From NCBI GenBank assembly GCA_024291935.2, contig CM044315.1, positions 56,642,385-56,706,384 on the forward strand: DNA of 64,000 nucleotides, read 5' to 3'. The stretch's first letter is position 1. The number at the start of each line of letters is the position of its first letter. This DNA comes from Okapia johnstoni (lineage: Eukaryota; Chordata; Mammalia; Artiodactyla; Giraffidae). Shown here piece by piece: positions 1 through 10,887 of this stretch. The position numbers were made by a program, and so were the translations under genes. The notes under the pieces are model-generated. The model made no database searches. It saw only the letters and a program-made list of their open reading frames with translations, and was not told the DNA's origin.

Positions 1-27
1 TCTTTATGGTCCAACTCTCACATTCAT
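1..27 (-). mobile_element. BovB LINE fragment at window edge
   Basis: The first bases match the antisense of the BovB ORF2 C-terminal segment encoding the 'YGCESWT' stretch. The match stops near position 27. On this strand the 3' end lies off the left edge, so this is the truncated 5' end of a copy that mostly lies outside the window. The match is short. Confidence 0.55.
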
Positions 28-1255
28 TGAATAGGGTAGGCACAGAGAAATGGGAAAGGACAGATTCTCTGACAGTAGATCTTGCTGGAATTAAAAAATA
101 GAAAAAGAAAACCAATACTGAGTAGAGGATCAAAAGAGAAGAACAAATAGCCCCTGGGCAGAAGCACATGATGAGGGAGATGGATCCATTCCCAATTTCT
201 AGAATGTTTTTATTGTTACACCTCTAGTTAAGGATTGTTCTTGATCCCTTCTCACTATTAAGATCGATTTAATACTTCCTAGAACCTAGGATTCTTGCCT
301 CCTTTCTTGCCTCACCTTCTACATTCCCCTAAATGCCTGCTTTACTTCAACTGTGTCAAAGTCTTTGTGGTTCTCAGTGTATATTATGCTATTGCATCCT
401 CTAAGTTTCTGAACATGATGCTAAAGAATACCTGAAGAAGAGTTTGGATGATGACACTATCCTGCTAAAAGTCACTAAAGCTTTTCCTACTGACATTTAC
501 TATAGCCTAAATTTTCTTGATCTACCAGATGAAGCTAATGTTTTCAGTTTCTCAATATTTTCCATGTATTAAACCTATGATACTGTCCTCTAAATATGCC
601 AAGAATTCCTTGCCTCTTGTCATCTTAAACTTTTAGCCTAGACTGTAATCCCTGAGACATGTCATATCCTCAGCTGCCAAATTCTATTTGCCCTTAAAGC
701 TTACCTGTAAAGCCCACAGGTTTGTGGTCTCTTTCTTTATTCTTTTACCTCTAGAGAGACACAATCTTTCCTTCGTCCAAATGCCCTTAGAGCTAATTCT
801 GTACCTTATGTAATGGATCATTACACTGTCCAATTACCCAACAGACTGAAAGCTAACAAGTCAAGAAAAATGTCCTTCTTATTTTTATATCTCCTGCAGA
901 TGTAACAGTATGTTTAACATAAAACAGACACTTAATAAGTATCTGTTATCTTAAATATGGTAACTTTCTTCCTCAATTTCTGGAGAGGAGGTGCTTTATT
1001 AACAAAATAAATAAATAAATAAAACTACTACACAGATGCCTAAAGTTCTCAAGAACACAAATTATATTTTAATTGAAATTAGAGCTGTATTGATTCAGCT
1101 TTTATTAGAAAGAACCTACCTCTGGAGAGGTTAAAGTTCTATCTCCAATAAGAAAAGCTTCTTTGCATTTCAACTACTTTGATTTTCAAATTCTTTCCAA
1201 TCATTGATAATGAAGGGAGCATATGATGGTGTTACATCCACAATAAGGAAGGGCT
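28..1255. other. Unassigned AT-rich DNA
   Basis: No gene or young repeat was recognised. A short (AAAT)n run sits near 1003-1023. The stretch at about 830-945 has the flavour of an L2/MIR 3' tail (a phrase like 'cacttaataagtatctgtt'), but it is too decayed to call. Confidence 0.4.
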
Positions 1256-1952
1256 ATACGGAGATGTTCAGAAAACTAAGATCATGGCATCTGGTCCCAT
1301 CACTTCATGGCAAATAGATGGGGAAACAGTGGAAACAGTGTCAGGCTTAATTTTTCTGGGCTCCAAAATCACTGCTGATGGTGATTGCAGCCATGAAATT
1401 AAAAGATTCTTACTCCTTGTAAGGAAGGTTATGGCCAACCTAGATAGCATATTTAAAAGCAGAGACATTACTTTGCCAACAAAAGCCCATCTAGTCAAGG
1501 CTATGGTTTTTCCAGTGGTCATGTATGGATGTGAGAGTTGGACGGTGAAGAAAGCTGAGCGCCACAGAATTGATGGTTTTGAACTGTGGTGTTGGAGAAG
1601 ATTCTTGAGAGTCCCTTGGACTGCAAGGAGATCCAGTCAATCCATCCTAAAGGAGATCAATCCTGGGTGTTCACTGGAAGGACTGATGTTGAAGCTGAAA
1701 CTCCAATAGTTTGGCCACCTCATGCGAAGAGTTGACTCATTGGAAAAGACCCTAATGCTGGGTAGGACTGGGGGCGGGAGGAGAAGGGGACGACAGAGGA
1801 TGAGATGGTTGGATGGCATCACCGACTTGATGGACATGGGTTTGGGTAGACTCCAGGAATTGGCGATGGACAGAGAGGCCTGGCGTGCTGCAATTCATGG
1901 GGTCGCAAAGAGTTGGACACGACTGAGCGACTGAACTGAACTGATACGGAGA
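1256..1952 (+). mobile_element. 5'-truncated BovB LINE with TSD
   Basis: BovB body at 1265-1943, flanked by an exact 9-bp duplication (atacggaga, 1256-1264 and 1944-1952). The element starts inside ORF2 just after the reverse transcriptase core and runs to the BovB 3' end, which finishes in the 'gactgagcgactgaactgaa' tail. BovB is an RTE-type non-LTR retrotransposon typical of ruminants. The intact TSD and high similarity between copies suggest a fairly young insertion. Confidence 0.9.
1266..1934 (+). pseudogene. BovB ORF2 C-terminal remnant, one stop
   Basis: One reading frame runs from about 1266 to the BovB stop at 1932-1934. It is broken only by a TAG at 1707-1709, where other BovB copies read a tyrosine codon before '[14 protein letters not shown]'. 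It encodes the region C-terminal to the RT palm, including 'ITSWQIDGETVETV', 'VMYGCESWTVKKAE' and 'FELWCWRR', and ends in '[20 protein letters not shown]'. It lacks the endonuclease and RT catalytic motifs because of 5' truncation. There is no frameshift over about 220 codons, so decay is minimal. It cannot act as an autonomous protein. Confidence 0.85.
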
Positions 1953-2869
1953 CACCTATTCTAAATATCAGAACAGTATAAATTAAATTATAATGTGGAA
2001 ATCAGCACTCTTAAGTTAATGTTGGTAAAATTCCCCTTAATTTTTTTCTTTTTTTTCCCCGTTCTGTGTATCTAAATTTTTACCTTGCCAAACTAAAGAG
2101 AAAAATACCAAGACAGTACTAGACAATACAAGGAAGATTAATAAACTTTATATAAACCCAGTCAAAAATCACTTGACTAATTTCACCCACTATTGCCTTG
2201 CTAATTTGTTAACCTTTCAATATACCTTTGCTAATTTCAAAACTTGAGAGTATGTTCCAAACTGAAGAAGATACTTAAAAGAAAGAAGAAAATTAACTGT
2301 TAGAATAGCCAACCAAAAAAGCACCTCAAAGTTGTACCAAGAGTTTATATTTCCACAGTTCTCTAGTCTTCTGATACTCATAATTTTAGTACTCTAGAAA
2401 AAATAGCTTAGGAATTCATTTCAAATAAAACTGATATTATTAATATGCATCAATTCTAGTACACATTTCCTGATGTTTTGAGTTTCTTATATTAACAAAC
2501 ATTCATTCATGAGGTTCTGAATCAAAATTTTGTGTTTCTTTTTTTAATATACCAATAAAGAAAAGAGATGCTCTTTGCATGTTCTTTATTTTTATTATCC
2601 TACTTTACCTTTGGAAATATTAATAAATGCCCATGAACTAGAATGGGACAGAGAATATAATCTATTATAAATTAAATTCTGTTTATATAAAAAATTAAAT
2701 GGAAATATAAAATAATAAGTTTTACAAGAAATCATTTGGGATTTATAATGCAGATTTCAACATAATCAAACTTCATGTGCTAAAATTCTTCCTACCATTA
2801 ACAACTTTCACCATTCCCTGTGACAAATGAGGTAAACTTGTTGCTGTTTATCCAGATTAGGGCTGAAGT
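1953..2869. other. Unassigned AT-rich DNA
   Basis: No coding frame or recognised repeat. It contains short homopolymer runs only, such as the T-rich stretch near 2040-2060. Confidence 0.4.
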
Positions 2870-3166
2870 AATAGAGTACCGGAGAAGGCAATGGCACCCC
2901 ACTCCAGTACTCTTGCCTGGAAAATCCCATGGATGGAGGAGCCTGGTAGGCTGCAGTCCATGGGGTCGCGAACAGTCAGACACGACTGAGCGACTTCACT
3001 TTCACTTTTCACTTTCATGCATTGGAGAAGGAAATGGCAACCCACTCCAGTGTTCTTGCCTGGAGACTTCCAGGGATGGCAGAACCTGGTGCGCTGCCAT
3101 CTATGGGGTCGCACAGAGTTGGACACGACTGAGGTGACTTAGCAGTAGCAGTAGCAATAGAGTACC
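2870..3166 (+). mobile_element. BOV-A2 SINE, full dimer with TSD
   Basis: Dimer of two Bov-A units at 2881-3155. The first begins 'ggagaaggcaatggcacc'. The linker is 'cactttcacttttcactttcatgcattgg'-like, and the second ends in the usual (agc)n-like tail, here 'agcagtagcagtagc'. An exact 11-bp TSD (aatagagtacc) lies at 2870-2880 and 3156-3166. Frames across it are SINE artefacts. The Bov-A 3' half is shared with BovB, whose machinery is believed to mobilise it. Confidence 0.95.
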
Positions 3167-3522
3167 AACATCTGAGTCAACATTATAACTTCAAATTACA
3201 TGATCCACACACCAAAAACTCCCACAGACAACCTTCAAAACCATATTGTCTCATAGTTTTTTTTTAATTTATTATTTAATATTTAATTTATTAATCTCCA
3301 ATTATTTAATTAGAGGTAGGTAGAAGAAAGGTAGGGAAAAGCTCAGCTATGAAAATCTTCAGATACATTATAAGAATAAAAATGATGCTAATAAAAATAA
3401 CAATGCTCTACATATTAATAGTCCTTACAGGTTTATGTATATATATTTTATACAATTTATTTGTATATATTATTTATATTTATTCACATATTTTATATAT
3501 CATACAGTTATTTCTAAAAGCT
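3167..3522. other. AT-rich, no gene
   Basis: Low-complexity TA-rich DNA (around 3420-3500) with no recognised element. It serves as the target region of the CHR SINE that follows. Confidence 0.4.
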
Positions 3523-3934
3523 GCAATACTGCAGGACTTCCCTGGTGGTACAGTGGATAAGAATCTGCCTGCCAATGCAGGGTACATGGGTTTTATCCCT
3601 GGTCCAGGAAGATTCCACATACCACAGAGCAACTAAAGCCTGTGTGCTACAGCTACTCCGCCCACACTTTAGAGCCTGTGAGCTGCAACTGCTGAGCCCA
3701 CATGCTGCAACTACTTAAGCCTGTGTGCCTAGAGCCTGTGCTCTGCAATGAGAAGTCACTGCAATGAGAAGCCTGTGCACCACAATGAAGAGTAACCCTT
3801 GCTTGCCACAACTAGAGAAAGCCAGCAGGTAGCAATGGAGGCCTAGCAAACCAAAAATAAAATTAATTATATAAATGTATATAATTAAATATAATTGAAA
3901 ATAATTAATTAAGTTTAAAAATGGCAATACTGCA
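3523..3934 (+). mobile_element. CHR-type tRNA SINE with TSD
   Basis: tRNA-derived artiodactyl SINE at 3534-3923. The head reads 'acttccctggtggtacagtgg' in the usual style. The body has the repeated 'agcctgtg...gctgcaactactgagcc' phrases, and the tail is an AT-rich 'aaaataaaattaat'. An exact 11-bp TSD (gcaatactgca) lies at 3523-3533 and 3924-3934. Confidence 0.9.
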
Positions 3935-3981
3935 AATATGAAGTCTATTTTAAAGTTCTGCTTTGTTTTGAAGTCACAGTA

Positions 3982-4080
3982 CACAGCCTGTCAGACCTTA
4001 GTTCCCTGACCAGGGACTGAACCCAGGCCCTCAGCACTGAAAATGTGTAGTCCTAACCACTAGACTACCAGAGAATTCCC
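3982..4080 (-). mobile_element. CHR-type tRNA SINE fragment, antisense
   Basis: Reverse complement of a CHR/tRNA-like head: 'gttccctgaccagggactga', then 'ccaggccctcagc', then 'cctaaccactagactacc' ending in 'gaattccc'. Only about 100 bp remain and no TSD was seen. It is older than the neighbouring copy. Confidence 0.75.
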
Positions 4081-4084
4081 CTTA

Positions 4085-4200
4085 AGTCGATTTCATAAAT
4101 AAGAAAAACAAGGCTTAAAGTTTATATAACTAACAAGATGTAGAGATAAGATTCGAATGAAGATCAGTTTCCAAAGCTCTTTCCATTATAACATAACTAT
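4085..4200 (+). mobile_element. MIR-like fragment
   Basis: It follows the MIR core and 3' order: a degenerate 'gaaacaaggcttaaag', 'gttatataactaacaag' (for ttaagtaacttgcccaag) and 'agattcgaatgaagatcag' (for gggattcgaacccag). An ancient, strongly decayed SINE. Confidence 0.5.
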
Positions 4201-5577
4201 TTAAATGCAAATTCAAGAGCCAGAGAGAACTCATCCCTTCTTTTTAAAGGAAGACTGAGAATAAATGGAAATATTAAATAAGAAAAAATATAGACTAATA
4301 ACTTATAAACTAATAACTTGTTCTGTCATAGGCCTTAGACCCTCTGAATTCCAGAACCACTTCCCCTCTCCTTCTATTCCTGTATACTCAAGAAAGACAT
4401 GATGAAAGGACACATGATTTTTAATTTGAGAAATGATAAATTAGAGAAAATAAGGAAAAATAAAGACATGATTAATCACACATGTGTGATTCATCAATAG
4501 TCACGATTTCTTCAGGCAAGTATAACAAAAGGTAGCCAGATTTTAATTACATCCTATTCAAACATTTGTTAATTCAACAAATATTTAGTAAGAACCACTT
4601 TCTAAACATAAAGAATACAATACTGACTAAATCAGATTAGGGACCTTCCCTCATGAAGCTCACAATCTACTTATATTCCTCAGATATTGACTCCTTCAAA
4701 GTTCATTCTCTCATACCACCTGCTTTAGCCTGAAACCGGAATGATGCATCTGCTCCCTTATATCATAATATTCTATATAAAGTTCTTTCATTTTCATGTT
4801 ACAATACTGTGTTCATGTGAATTTCCTTCCCCACAACCCCCCACCCCCGCCTGTCAACTGCAATTACTTCAAGTTAGCTCCTACAACTTACTGAACTCTG
4901 TATCTCAAGCTGTTTTCATAGTGACCAGCACATAAGAGGTAGTCAACAAATGTTTATAAAATGACTGAACAGAAATGGTACTGGATTTCCATTTTAGGAG
5001 TATGGTGTCCTAGGGGCCAGGACAGATTGTCTTGTTTAAATCAACTTATAGTGATAGATGGGAAGTTTTTCTAACTCAAATTTATCCGTAAACTAACAAA
5101 ACATATGGCTATTTGGGTGAAAAACAAGGTGAAGACAGGAATCTGAAAAGATAAGAATTATTTAAAATAGCTTTTGCTTGAGAGTATTTATAAAACCAGG
5201 GAGATTAAGCCTTATGAAGTTTGAAGCATAGGAATAAAAATTCCAGGTCTCACTCAAGGTGGAGATTCTAATAGATCACTCCCAGTTTAAAAAGTAAGCA
5301 CCAGAAGGCACTATATTACCCTGCTCTAATGGACCACATATACATAGAAACTGATGATTTCAAAACTTTGTTAGTGAATAATATATATTCCCTGACAAAG
5401 TATAGCCAAAAACCAGACCTCCTATTGTCTGTAAATTGAGTTCATACTACACTGGTGATCAGAAAAGTCTCAAGCTGAGATGCTGGTTTCCAGAGACCTG
5501 CCAGAAGCAAACACGAATTCTATCTAGACCAACTTTCTTTTATCCAGAACCTTAGAGAGTGTCCACAGACAAAGTAT
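4201..5577. other. Unassigned DNA with L2-like scraps
   Basis: Two stretches resemble L2/MIR-age repeats. 4553-4675 has 'attcaacaaatatttagtaag' followed by a 'cctcatgaagctcacaatct' phrase. 4870-4970 ends in 'ccagcacataagaggtagtc', then 'aacaaatgtttataaaatgac'. A perfect 18-bp palindrome (aatcacacatgtgtgatt) lies at 4474-4491. No gene was seen. Confidence 0.4.
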
Positions 5578-5578
5578 G

Positions 5579-5797
5579 GACCTCCCTGGTGGCTCAGAGG
5601 TAAAGAATCCACCTGCAATGCAGGAGCCAAAGGAGACAAGGGCTTGACCCCTGGGTCAGGAAGATCCCCTGGAGGAGGGCATGGCAACCCACTACAGTAT
5701 TCTTGCCTGGAGAATCCCATGGACAGAGGAGCCTGGCAGGCAGAAGTCCACAGGGTTGCAAAGAGTTGGACGTGACTGAGTGACTGAACTGAACTGA
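5579..5797 (+). mobile_element. Bov-tA SINE
   Basis: tRNA-like head ('cctccctggtggctcagagg') followed by a Bov-A unit ('ggcaacccactacagtattc', 'ggacagaggagcctggcagg') and a tail 'gactgagtgactgaactgaa'. It sits directly at the 5' truncation point of the L1 that follows. A TSD is unclear (tatgga/gatgga). Confidence 0.9.
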
Positions 5798-6870
5798 TGG
5801 AACATAAAAGATCTCAAATAGTCAAAGCAATCTTGAGAAAGAAAAAAACAGCTGAAGGAATCAACCTTTCTAACTTTATACTACGAAGCTCCAGTCATCA
5901 AGACAGTATGGTTGTGGTACAAAAAAAGAAATATAGACCAATGAAACAAGGTAGAAAGTCCAGAGATAAACCCATGTACCTATGGGCACCTAGTATTTCA
6001 CAAAAGAGGCAGGAATATAAAATGGAGAAAAGACAGTCGCTTCAATAAGTGGTGCTGGGAAAACTCGGCAGCTACAAATAAAAGAAAAAAGTAGAACACT
6101 TCTTAACACCATATACAAAAATAAATTCAAAATAGATTAAAGACCTAAATGTAAGGCTAGAAACTACAAAGCTCTTATAGGAAAACATAGACAGTATACT
6201 CTTTAAATTACAGCAAGATCCTAATTGACCCTCCTCCTAGAGTAATGCAAATAAAAACAAAAATAAACAAATGGGACCTATTTAAGCTAAGAAGGTTTTT
6301 TACAAAAAACGAAACAGTAAACAAGGTCAAAAGACAACCCCAAGAATGTGAGAAAATAATTGCAAATGAAAGAGCCAACAAAGGTAATCTGCTATACTCT
6401 TTTAAACACATAAAAATTACAGTTATCACCTCATAAGTCAAAATGGCTAGTATCATCTACAAACAGATGACAAGTAAGTCAGAAAAACAAAGTGTATATT
6501 AATGCATATATATGGAATCTAGAAAAATTATACTGATGAACCTATTTGCAAGGAAGGAATGGAAATGCAGATATAGAGAATAGACTCGTGGACACAATGA
6601 GTGAAAGAGAGACTGGGATGAATGGAGAAAGTAGCATGACATATATACGCTACCATGTATAAAATAGAGAGCTGGTGAGAAGTTGCTATACAACACAGGG
6701 AGCCCAGCCTGGCGCTCTGTGATGAACTAGAGGGGTGAGATGGGGGGAGGGTAGGGGGAGGCTCAAGAGGGAGGGTATATATGTATAATTACGGCTGACT
6801 AGTGTTGTTGTACAGAAGAAACTAACACAACATTGTAAAGCAACTCCCTCCAATTAAAAAAATATACATA
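5798..6870 (+). mobile_element. L1 LINE 3' portion (ORF2 C-terminus and 3' UTR)
   Basis: Matches the L1 ORF2 C-terminal half, with frames reading like '..QIVKAILRKKKTAEGINLSNF' and later 'MQIKTKINKWDLFKLRRFFTKNETVNKVKRQP'. The ORF is broken by stops and gaps. The 3' UTR follows, with a G-rich 'gagatggggggagggtaggg', a 'aactaacacaacattgtaaa' end and a short A-run. It is 5'-truncated, as most L1 copies are. Confidence 0.85.
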
Positions 6871-6873
6871 TGC

Positions 6874-7236
6874 TGGATCTTTATGTGCTGTGCTTAGGTC
6901 ACTCAGTCATCAGTCGTGTTCAACAGTCTGCGACCCCATGGACTGTAGCCCACCAGGCTCCTCTGTCCCTGGGGATTCTCCAGGCAAGAACACTGGAGTG
7001 GATTGCCATTCTCTCCTCCAGGGGATCTTTCCAACCCAGGGATTGAACCCAGGTCTCCAGCATTGCAGGGGGGTTCTTTACCATCTGAGCCACAAAGGAA
7101 GCCCAAGAATACTGGAGTGGGTAGCCTATCCCTTCTCCAGGGGAACTTGCTGACCCGGGAATCAAACCAGGGTCTCCTGCACTACAGGTGAATTCTTTAC
7201 CAGCTGAGCTACCAGGGAAGCCCATGTGGATCTTTA
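6874..7236 (-). mobile_element. Bov-tA SINE with duplicated head, TSD
   Basis: Antisense Bov-tA at 6884-7226 with two tandem tRNA-like heads. One head lies at about 7110-7222 and the second at about 7040-7105, joined to a single Bov-A body. The whole is flanked by a 10-bp TSD (tggatcttta, 6874-6883 and 7227-7236), so it inserted as one unit. The double-head layout fits a Bov-tA3-type subfamily and recurs at 46871-47199. Confidence 0.85.
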
Positions 7237-7299
7237 AAAATTGTCAAAATTGACAGCTCACTGTTATAATTGATTAAGTGAGCAAAAATAAGCACTACT

Positions 7300-7542
7300 G
7301 TAAATGACAAGGGGTCTTCCCAGGTGTCGCTAATGCTAAAGACCTGTCTCCCAGTGCAGGAGATAGAAGAGACCTGGGTTCAATCCCTGGGTCGTGAAGA
7401 TTCCCTGGAGGAGGGCACGAAAACCCCTCCAAATTCTTGCCTGGAGAATCCCGTGGACAAAGGAGCCTAGAGGGCTGTGGTCCATGGGATCACAAAGAAT
7501 CAGACATGACTGAAGGGACTCAGCACGCATGCAGGTAAATGA
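7300..7542 (+). mobile_element. Bov-tA SINE
   Basis: Head 'ggtcttcccaggtgtcgcta', body 'gattccctggaggagggcac', tail 'actcagcacgcatgca', which is the Bov-tA1-type ending. A short TSD (gtaaatga) lies at 7300-7307 and 7535-7542. Several substitutions mark it as older than the Bov-tA copies with exact TSDs. Confidence 0.88.
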
Positions 7543-7544
7543 AA

Positions 7545-8056
7545 AAAGAGATAACTAAACATTCAGCAGATATTTAAAGGATGAGTAAATCCTCTGAACA
7601 ACTTTACAAAAACACTTTGAAAACTTAGATGAAATACATCCCTTTAAAAATGCAACAGAACTCATTCCAAAAGAAAAAGAAAGCCCAACTAGGATTAATG
7701 ACAACCATTAGGTAGTTGAGCCAGTATTTCAAAGCTTTTCACAAAATTACAGACCCAAATGACCTCATTTGCAAATTTGAATATATTTTATAAAATATTC
7801 AACAAACAAATCTATTATCACACAAAATATTCCCAAGTATAGAGTAAAAGAGGAAACAGCTGCATTTCATGTTATGAGCCTAGGTTAATTTGATTCCAAA
7901 ACCTTCAAAGTACAGAACAAGAGGAAAATTAAGACCAATCTTGCTCATGAACACAGACACAAGTACCTCATACTAAATTCAATTTTACCAAAAATTAAAA
8001 GGATAGTACAAGGAAGGAAAAGTAAAGAACAATCTCACTAAAATATATATATATGT

Positions 8057-8119
<63 letters not shown>

Positions 8120-8993
8120 CACATACTGACACAAATATCCTAAACTGGCTATTAGCCAACTGAATCTAGCAATGCATAATAAATATAACTAAGAATTAAG
8201 TTGGGCTTATATTAGGAATGTGAGGCTAGTTGATTATTATTTAGAAATAAATTAACATAATCCATCACATAAGGAGAAAAAGCAAATGATTATCTCAGAT
8301 GAAACATTCAATACTGAATAAAATTCAATAACAGATTTGTACTTACAAGACCTGCAAAAAACGTGAAGCTGAAAGCAAAACAAAGATGTCTCCTTTCACC
8401 ACTTCTATTCAATATTATAATGGAAATAAAAATCAGCCCATTAAAGACAAGGGAAAAAAATAGGTATTTTTATTAATAAGGCACTTTTTTACATTTTCGT
8501 ATAAATATAAAATACATTTTTGTACATTTGATAGTCAATGACATCTCAAAATTAGTGAAGGATGTTAAAATATTTGTCTTAGATAAGAAAAATAAATTAA
8601 TAATCAGAAAAGTTAGAAAAGTTGTCTATGTAGAAAACTGAAAATATTAACAGCATATTTTTAGAATAAGAATTTAACAAGGAGCTAGATGCAATATCAA
8701 TATTAAAATGATATCTACATGAGTAATTAATTAATCAATATAAAGGTTTGATACAATACAGCATAAAAATATAGGATGTTTAGGAAAAACTTAACTAAAT
8801 TTATGAGACCTCTGTAGCAAAATTATGAAACTATATGGAAAGACTAGACTTCTAAGAGTCTCAAAAAATAAAAATGTGCACACCATGTTCATGGGTTAAA
8901 AGTTCCTCTCACTAACAGTTAGATGCTAGGTCTCTCCAAATTAAACTGTAGATTCAATACAATTAATATTAAAGTTAAAATGTTCACGGGTGG

Positions 8994-8995
<2 letters not shown>
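7545..8995 (+). mobile_element. Decayed L1 LINE, ORF2 region
   Basis: Sense-strand L1 ORF2 DNA, heavily mutated. Recognisable phrases include 'tctattcaatattataatgg' (for the 'LLFNIVLE' segment), 'aatattaacagcat' and 'gtagattcaatacaatta'. There is no open frame of note. A (CA)n microsatellite is embedded at 8066-8114, and a (TG)n tract borders the 3' side. Confidence 0.65.
8043..8123 (+). repeat. (CA)n microsatellite with TA-rich edges
   Basis: About 24 uninterrupted CA units at 8066-8114, bordered by (TA)-rich bases on both sides, inside decayed L1 sequence. Long pure dinucleotide tracts of this kind are usually length-polymorphic. Confidence 0.95.

Positions 8996-9032
<37 letters not shown>
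8996..9032 (+). repeat. (TG)n microsatellite
   Basis: About 18 TG units without interruption between the decayed L1 and an ancient repeat. It encodes a histidine/threonine run on the other strand, which is an artefact. Confidence 0.95.
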
Positions 9033-9033
<1 letters not shown>

Positions 9034-9034
9034 T

Positions 9035-9560
9035 GTTGACTGTTGAAATGTTCTATTACTCCGGCTACATGACAAACCAATTGAAAACTCAGTGGCTTAA
9101 AATGACAGCAATATTTATTTAACTCATGAATCTGCAATTTGGGCTGAACTCGGTAAAAAAGGCTAGTTTCTGCTCAACTAAATATTAGAGCAGTTAGGAC
9201 CATTTGAAAGAGGAGGTTAGAATTATCTGAAGATTTGCTTTCTTGTATGTTTGGCACTTAAGCTGGAGGCTAGAGCAGCTGGGCCCCTTTATTATCTCTC
9301 TATATATTTGCTCCATGTGATCTCTTCAGTACAGTTGCTATAGGGAAGCCACACATTATATGTACATGTCTGCTCAGGGCCTCTACGAAGCATGTCATGG
9401 AATGCAGAGCCAGGTGGAAGCTCTGACAGTTTTTATGCCGCAGCCTTAGAAGATCTATATCACGTCTGCCATAATCACAAAGCCACCCAGATTCAAAGGG
9501 AGAGAACACAGACCACACTCTTGATAGAGGAGTATCAGTGTCAGATTGCAAAAGAAGCCT
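9035..9560 (+). mobile_element. Ancient interspersed repeat, family unresolved
   Basis: Carries the signature order 'gctacatgacaaaccaattg', 'actcagtggcttaaaatgac', 'catgaatctgcaatttggg' and later 'cacccagattcaaaggg'. The same order occurs, more diverged, at 30306-30830. It is an old mammalian repeat with decayed ends, and I cannot name the subfamily by eye. Small frames here have no protein resemblance. Confidence 0.5.
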
Positions 9561-9784
9561 GTGGGGTGAGATAAACTGGAGGAGCCATCTCTGAAAAATA
9601 CAGTCTTCAAGTAGAAAGTAACAAAATGATCCTATAATATCTATAGAAGACTAACACTCAAGATTAATCAAAATATTCTTAAAGAAGAAGAAAATCCTAG
9701 ACTTACAATACAATAAGATAAGCATGATGATGTATGCTTGTCCCCTTGATCCTGAAGAACAAATTGTGTTGTAGTGAAAAAGTA

Positions 9785-10000
9785 AATATTTCTGAGTTAG
9801 AAAAACTTAAGTTCTTTTCTCACTTCCAAAATTTACTAGTATCATAGCCCTAGGGAATGGTCTTAACTTTCTTGACTTTAATTTACCCATCTGTAAAAAA
9901 TGAGTGTAATAAATCCCTATCATATAATTGGAGTTGTAATTAGCTTTATACTATACTGAATAGATGGGAATAAGCATATGGTTTTATGTTGTCTTAATGT
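9785..10000 (-). mobile_element. MIR-like fragment, antisense
   Basis: Follows the reverse MIR order: 'ggtcttaactttcttgactt', 'tttacccatctgtaaaaaat' and 'gagtgtaataaatccctatc'. Decayed, with no TSD. Confidence 0.5.
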
Positions 10001-10108
10001 TTCAAGAAATATTTTCGTGATTAAAAAAATGAGAAACATAGTAATGATCCATAAATTGTAAGTGGGAAAAAAAGTAAATTATATCACAACCTACTTAACT
10101 AGACTATA

Positions 10109-10186
10109 ATGCCATCCCCAGCTCTGTTGTTTCCTCCTGCCCTCAATCTTTCCCAGCATCAGGGTCTTTTCAGTGAGTCAGCTTTG
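10109..10186 (-). mobile_element. Short internal BovB fragment
   Basis: Antisense BovB 3' coding segment, with 'cctcctgccctcaatctttc' and 'ccagcatcagggtcttttca' then 'gtgagtcagct'. Both the BovB 3' tail and the upstream part are missing, so about 75 bp of element interior is stranded between unrelated DNA. Confidence 0.75.
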
Positions 10187-10257
10187 CTTTAGTTGCGTCT
10201 TATAAGATTGTTAGGAAGTATTTTCATTTTAACTAATTTCAATATACAATATACTTT

Positions 10258-10421
10258 CAATTTTTTTTCTTTGAATGTTCCTCTTTTACTCATGTTGATT
10301 TTAGAGCCCCCCAAAATTCTAGTGCTTTGTGTTTGCAGATTTTTCTGCAATTTTTTTTCTTTGAATGTTCCTCTTTTACTCATGTTATTTAGAGTTTCTC
10401 TGTGTTTGCAGATTTTCTGCA
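10258..10421. repeat. Imperfect 90-bp tandem duplication
   Basis: A 39-bp block (caattttttttctttgaatg and onward to actcatgtt) occurs identically at 10258-10296 and 10348-10386. After each copy a 'gtgtttgcagattt(t)tctgca' phrase follows. The units differ by an internal deletion. The host DNA to about 10487 resembles antisense L1 ('attccattgttgtcagagaa'). Confidence 0.8.
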
Positions 10422-10487
10422 TCTTTGTGTTACTGATTTCTCATTTGATTCCATTGTTGTCAGAGAACATCCACAGTTTGTGACTTA

Positions 10488-10885
10488 GAGGAAATGAACT
10501 AAATAAGAACTACCACAACTCAGCCAAAATGAAATAGATAATTTGAATAGCTCTGTACCTATTAAGAAACACAAATAAATAATTTAACAATTCCAGAAAA
10601 AGAGAATTTTGGGGCCCAAATGCTTTCACTGGAGAATTCTACTAAACATTTAAAGAAGAATTAACACAATTCTACACAATAAACTATTAAAAGATATCAA
10701 AGATGTATTTCATTAGAGAGAAATATCATGTTCATGAATTGGAAGATTTAACATGGTAAATATATGAATTCTCCCCAAATTGATACACAGTTTTAACATA
10801 ACTCTTGACAAACTCCCAGCAAGATTTGTGTAGCTACAATAAGACTATTCTAACAATTAACATAGCAAAGCAAAGGAACTAGATT
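10488..10885 (+). mobile_element. L1 LINE ORF2 fragment with internal deletion
   Basis: Sense L1 ORF2: 'gggcccaaatgctttcactg', 'gagaattctactaaacattt', 'aaagaagaattaaca' (the fingers-palm region). It is then joined abruptly to a more C-terminal segment with 'catgttcatgaattggaaga' and 'ccaaattgatacacagtttt'. The stretch between those two ORF2 parts is missing. No open frame. Confidence 0.65.
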
Positions 10886-10887
10886 AG

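Noticed and set aside
4474..4491. 18-bp perfect palindrome
   Set aside because: Short palindromes of this size occur by chance. There is no associated element or repeat copy.
5579..5650. Possible tRNA gene from the tRNA-like SINE heads
   Set aside because: The heads are pieces of Bov-tA or CHR SINEs. No complete cloverleaf or anticodon arm could be drawn.
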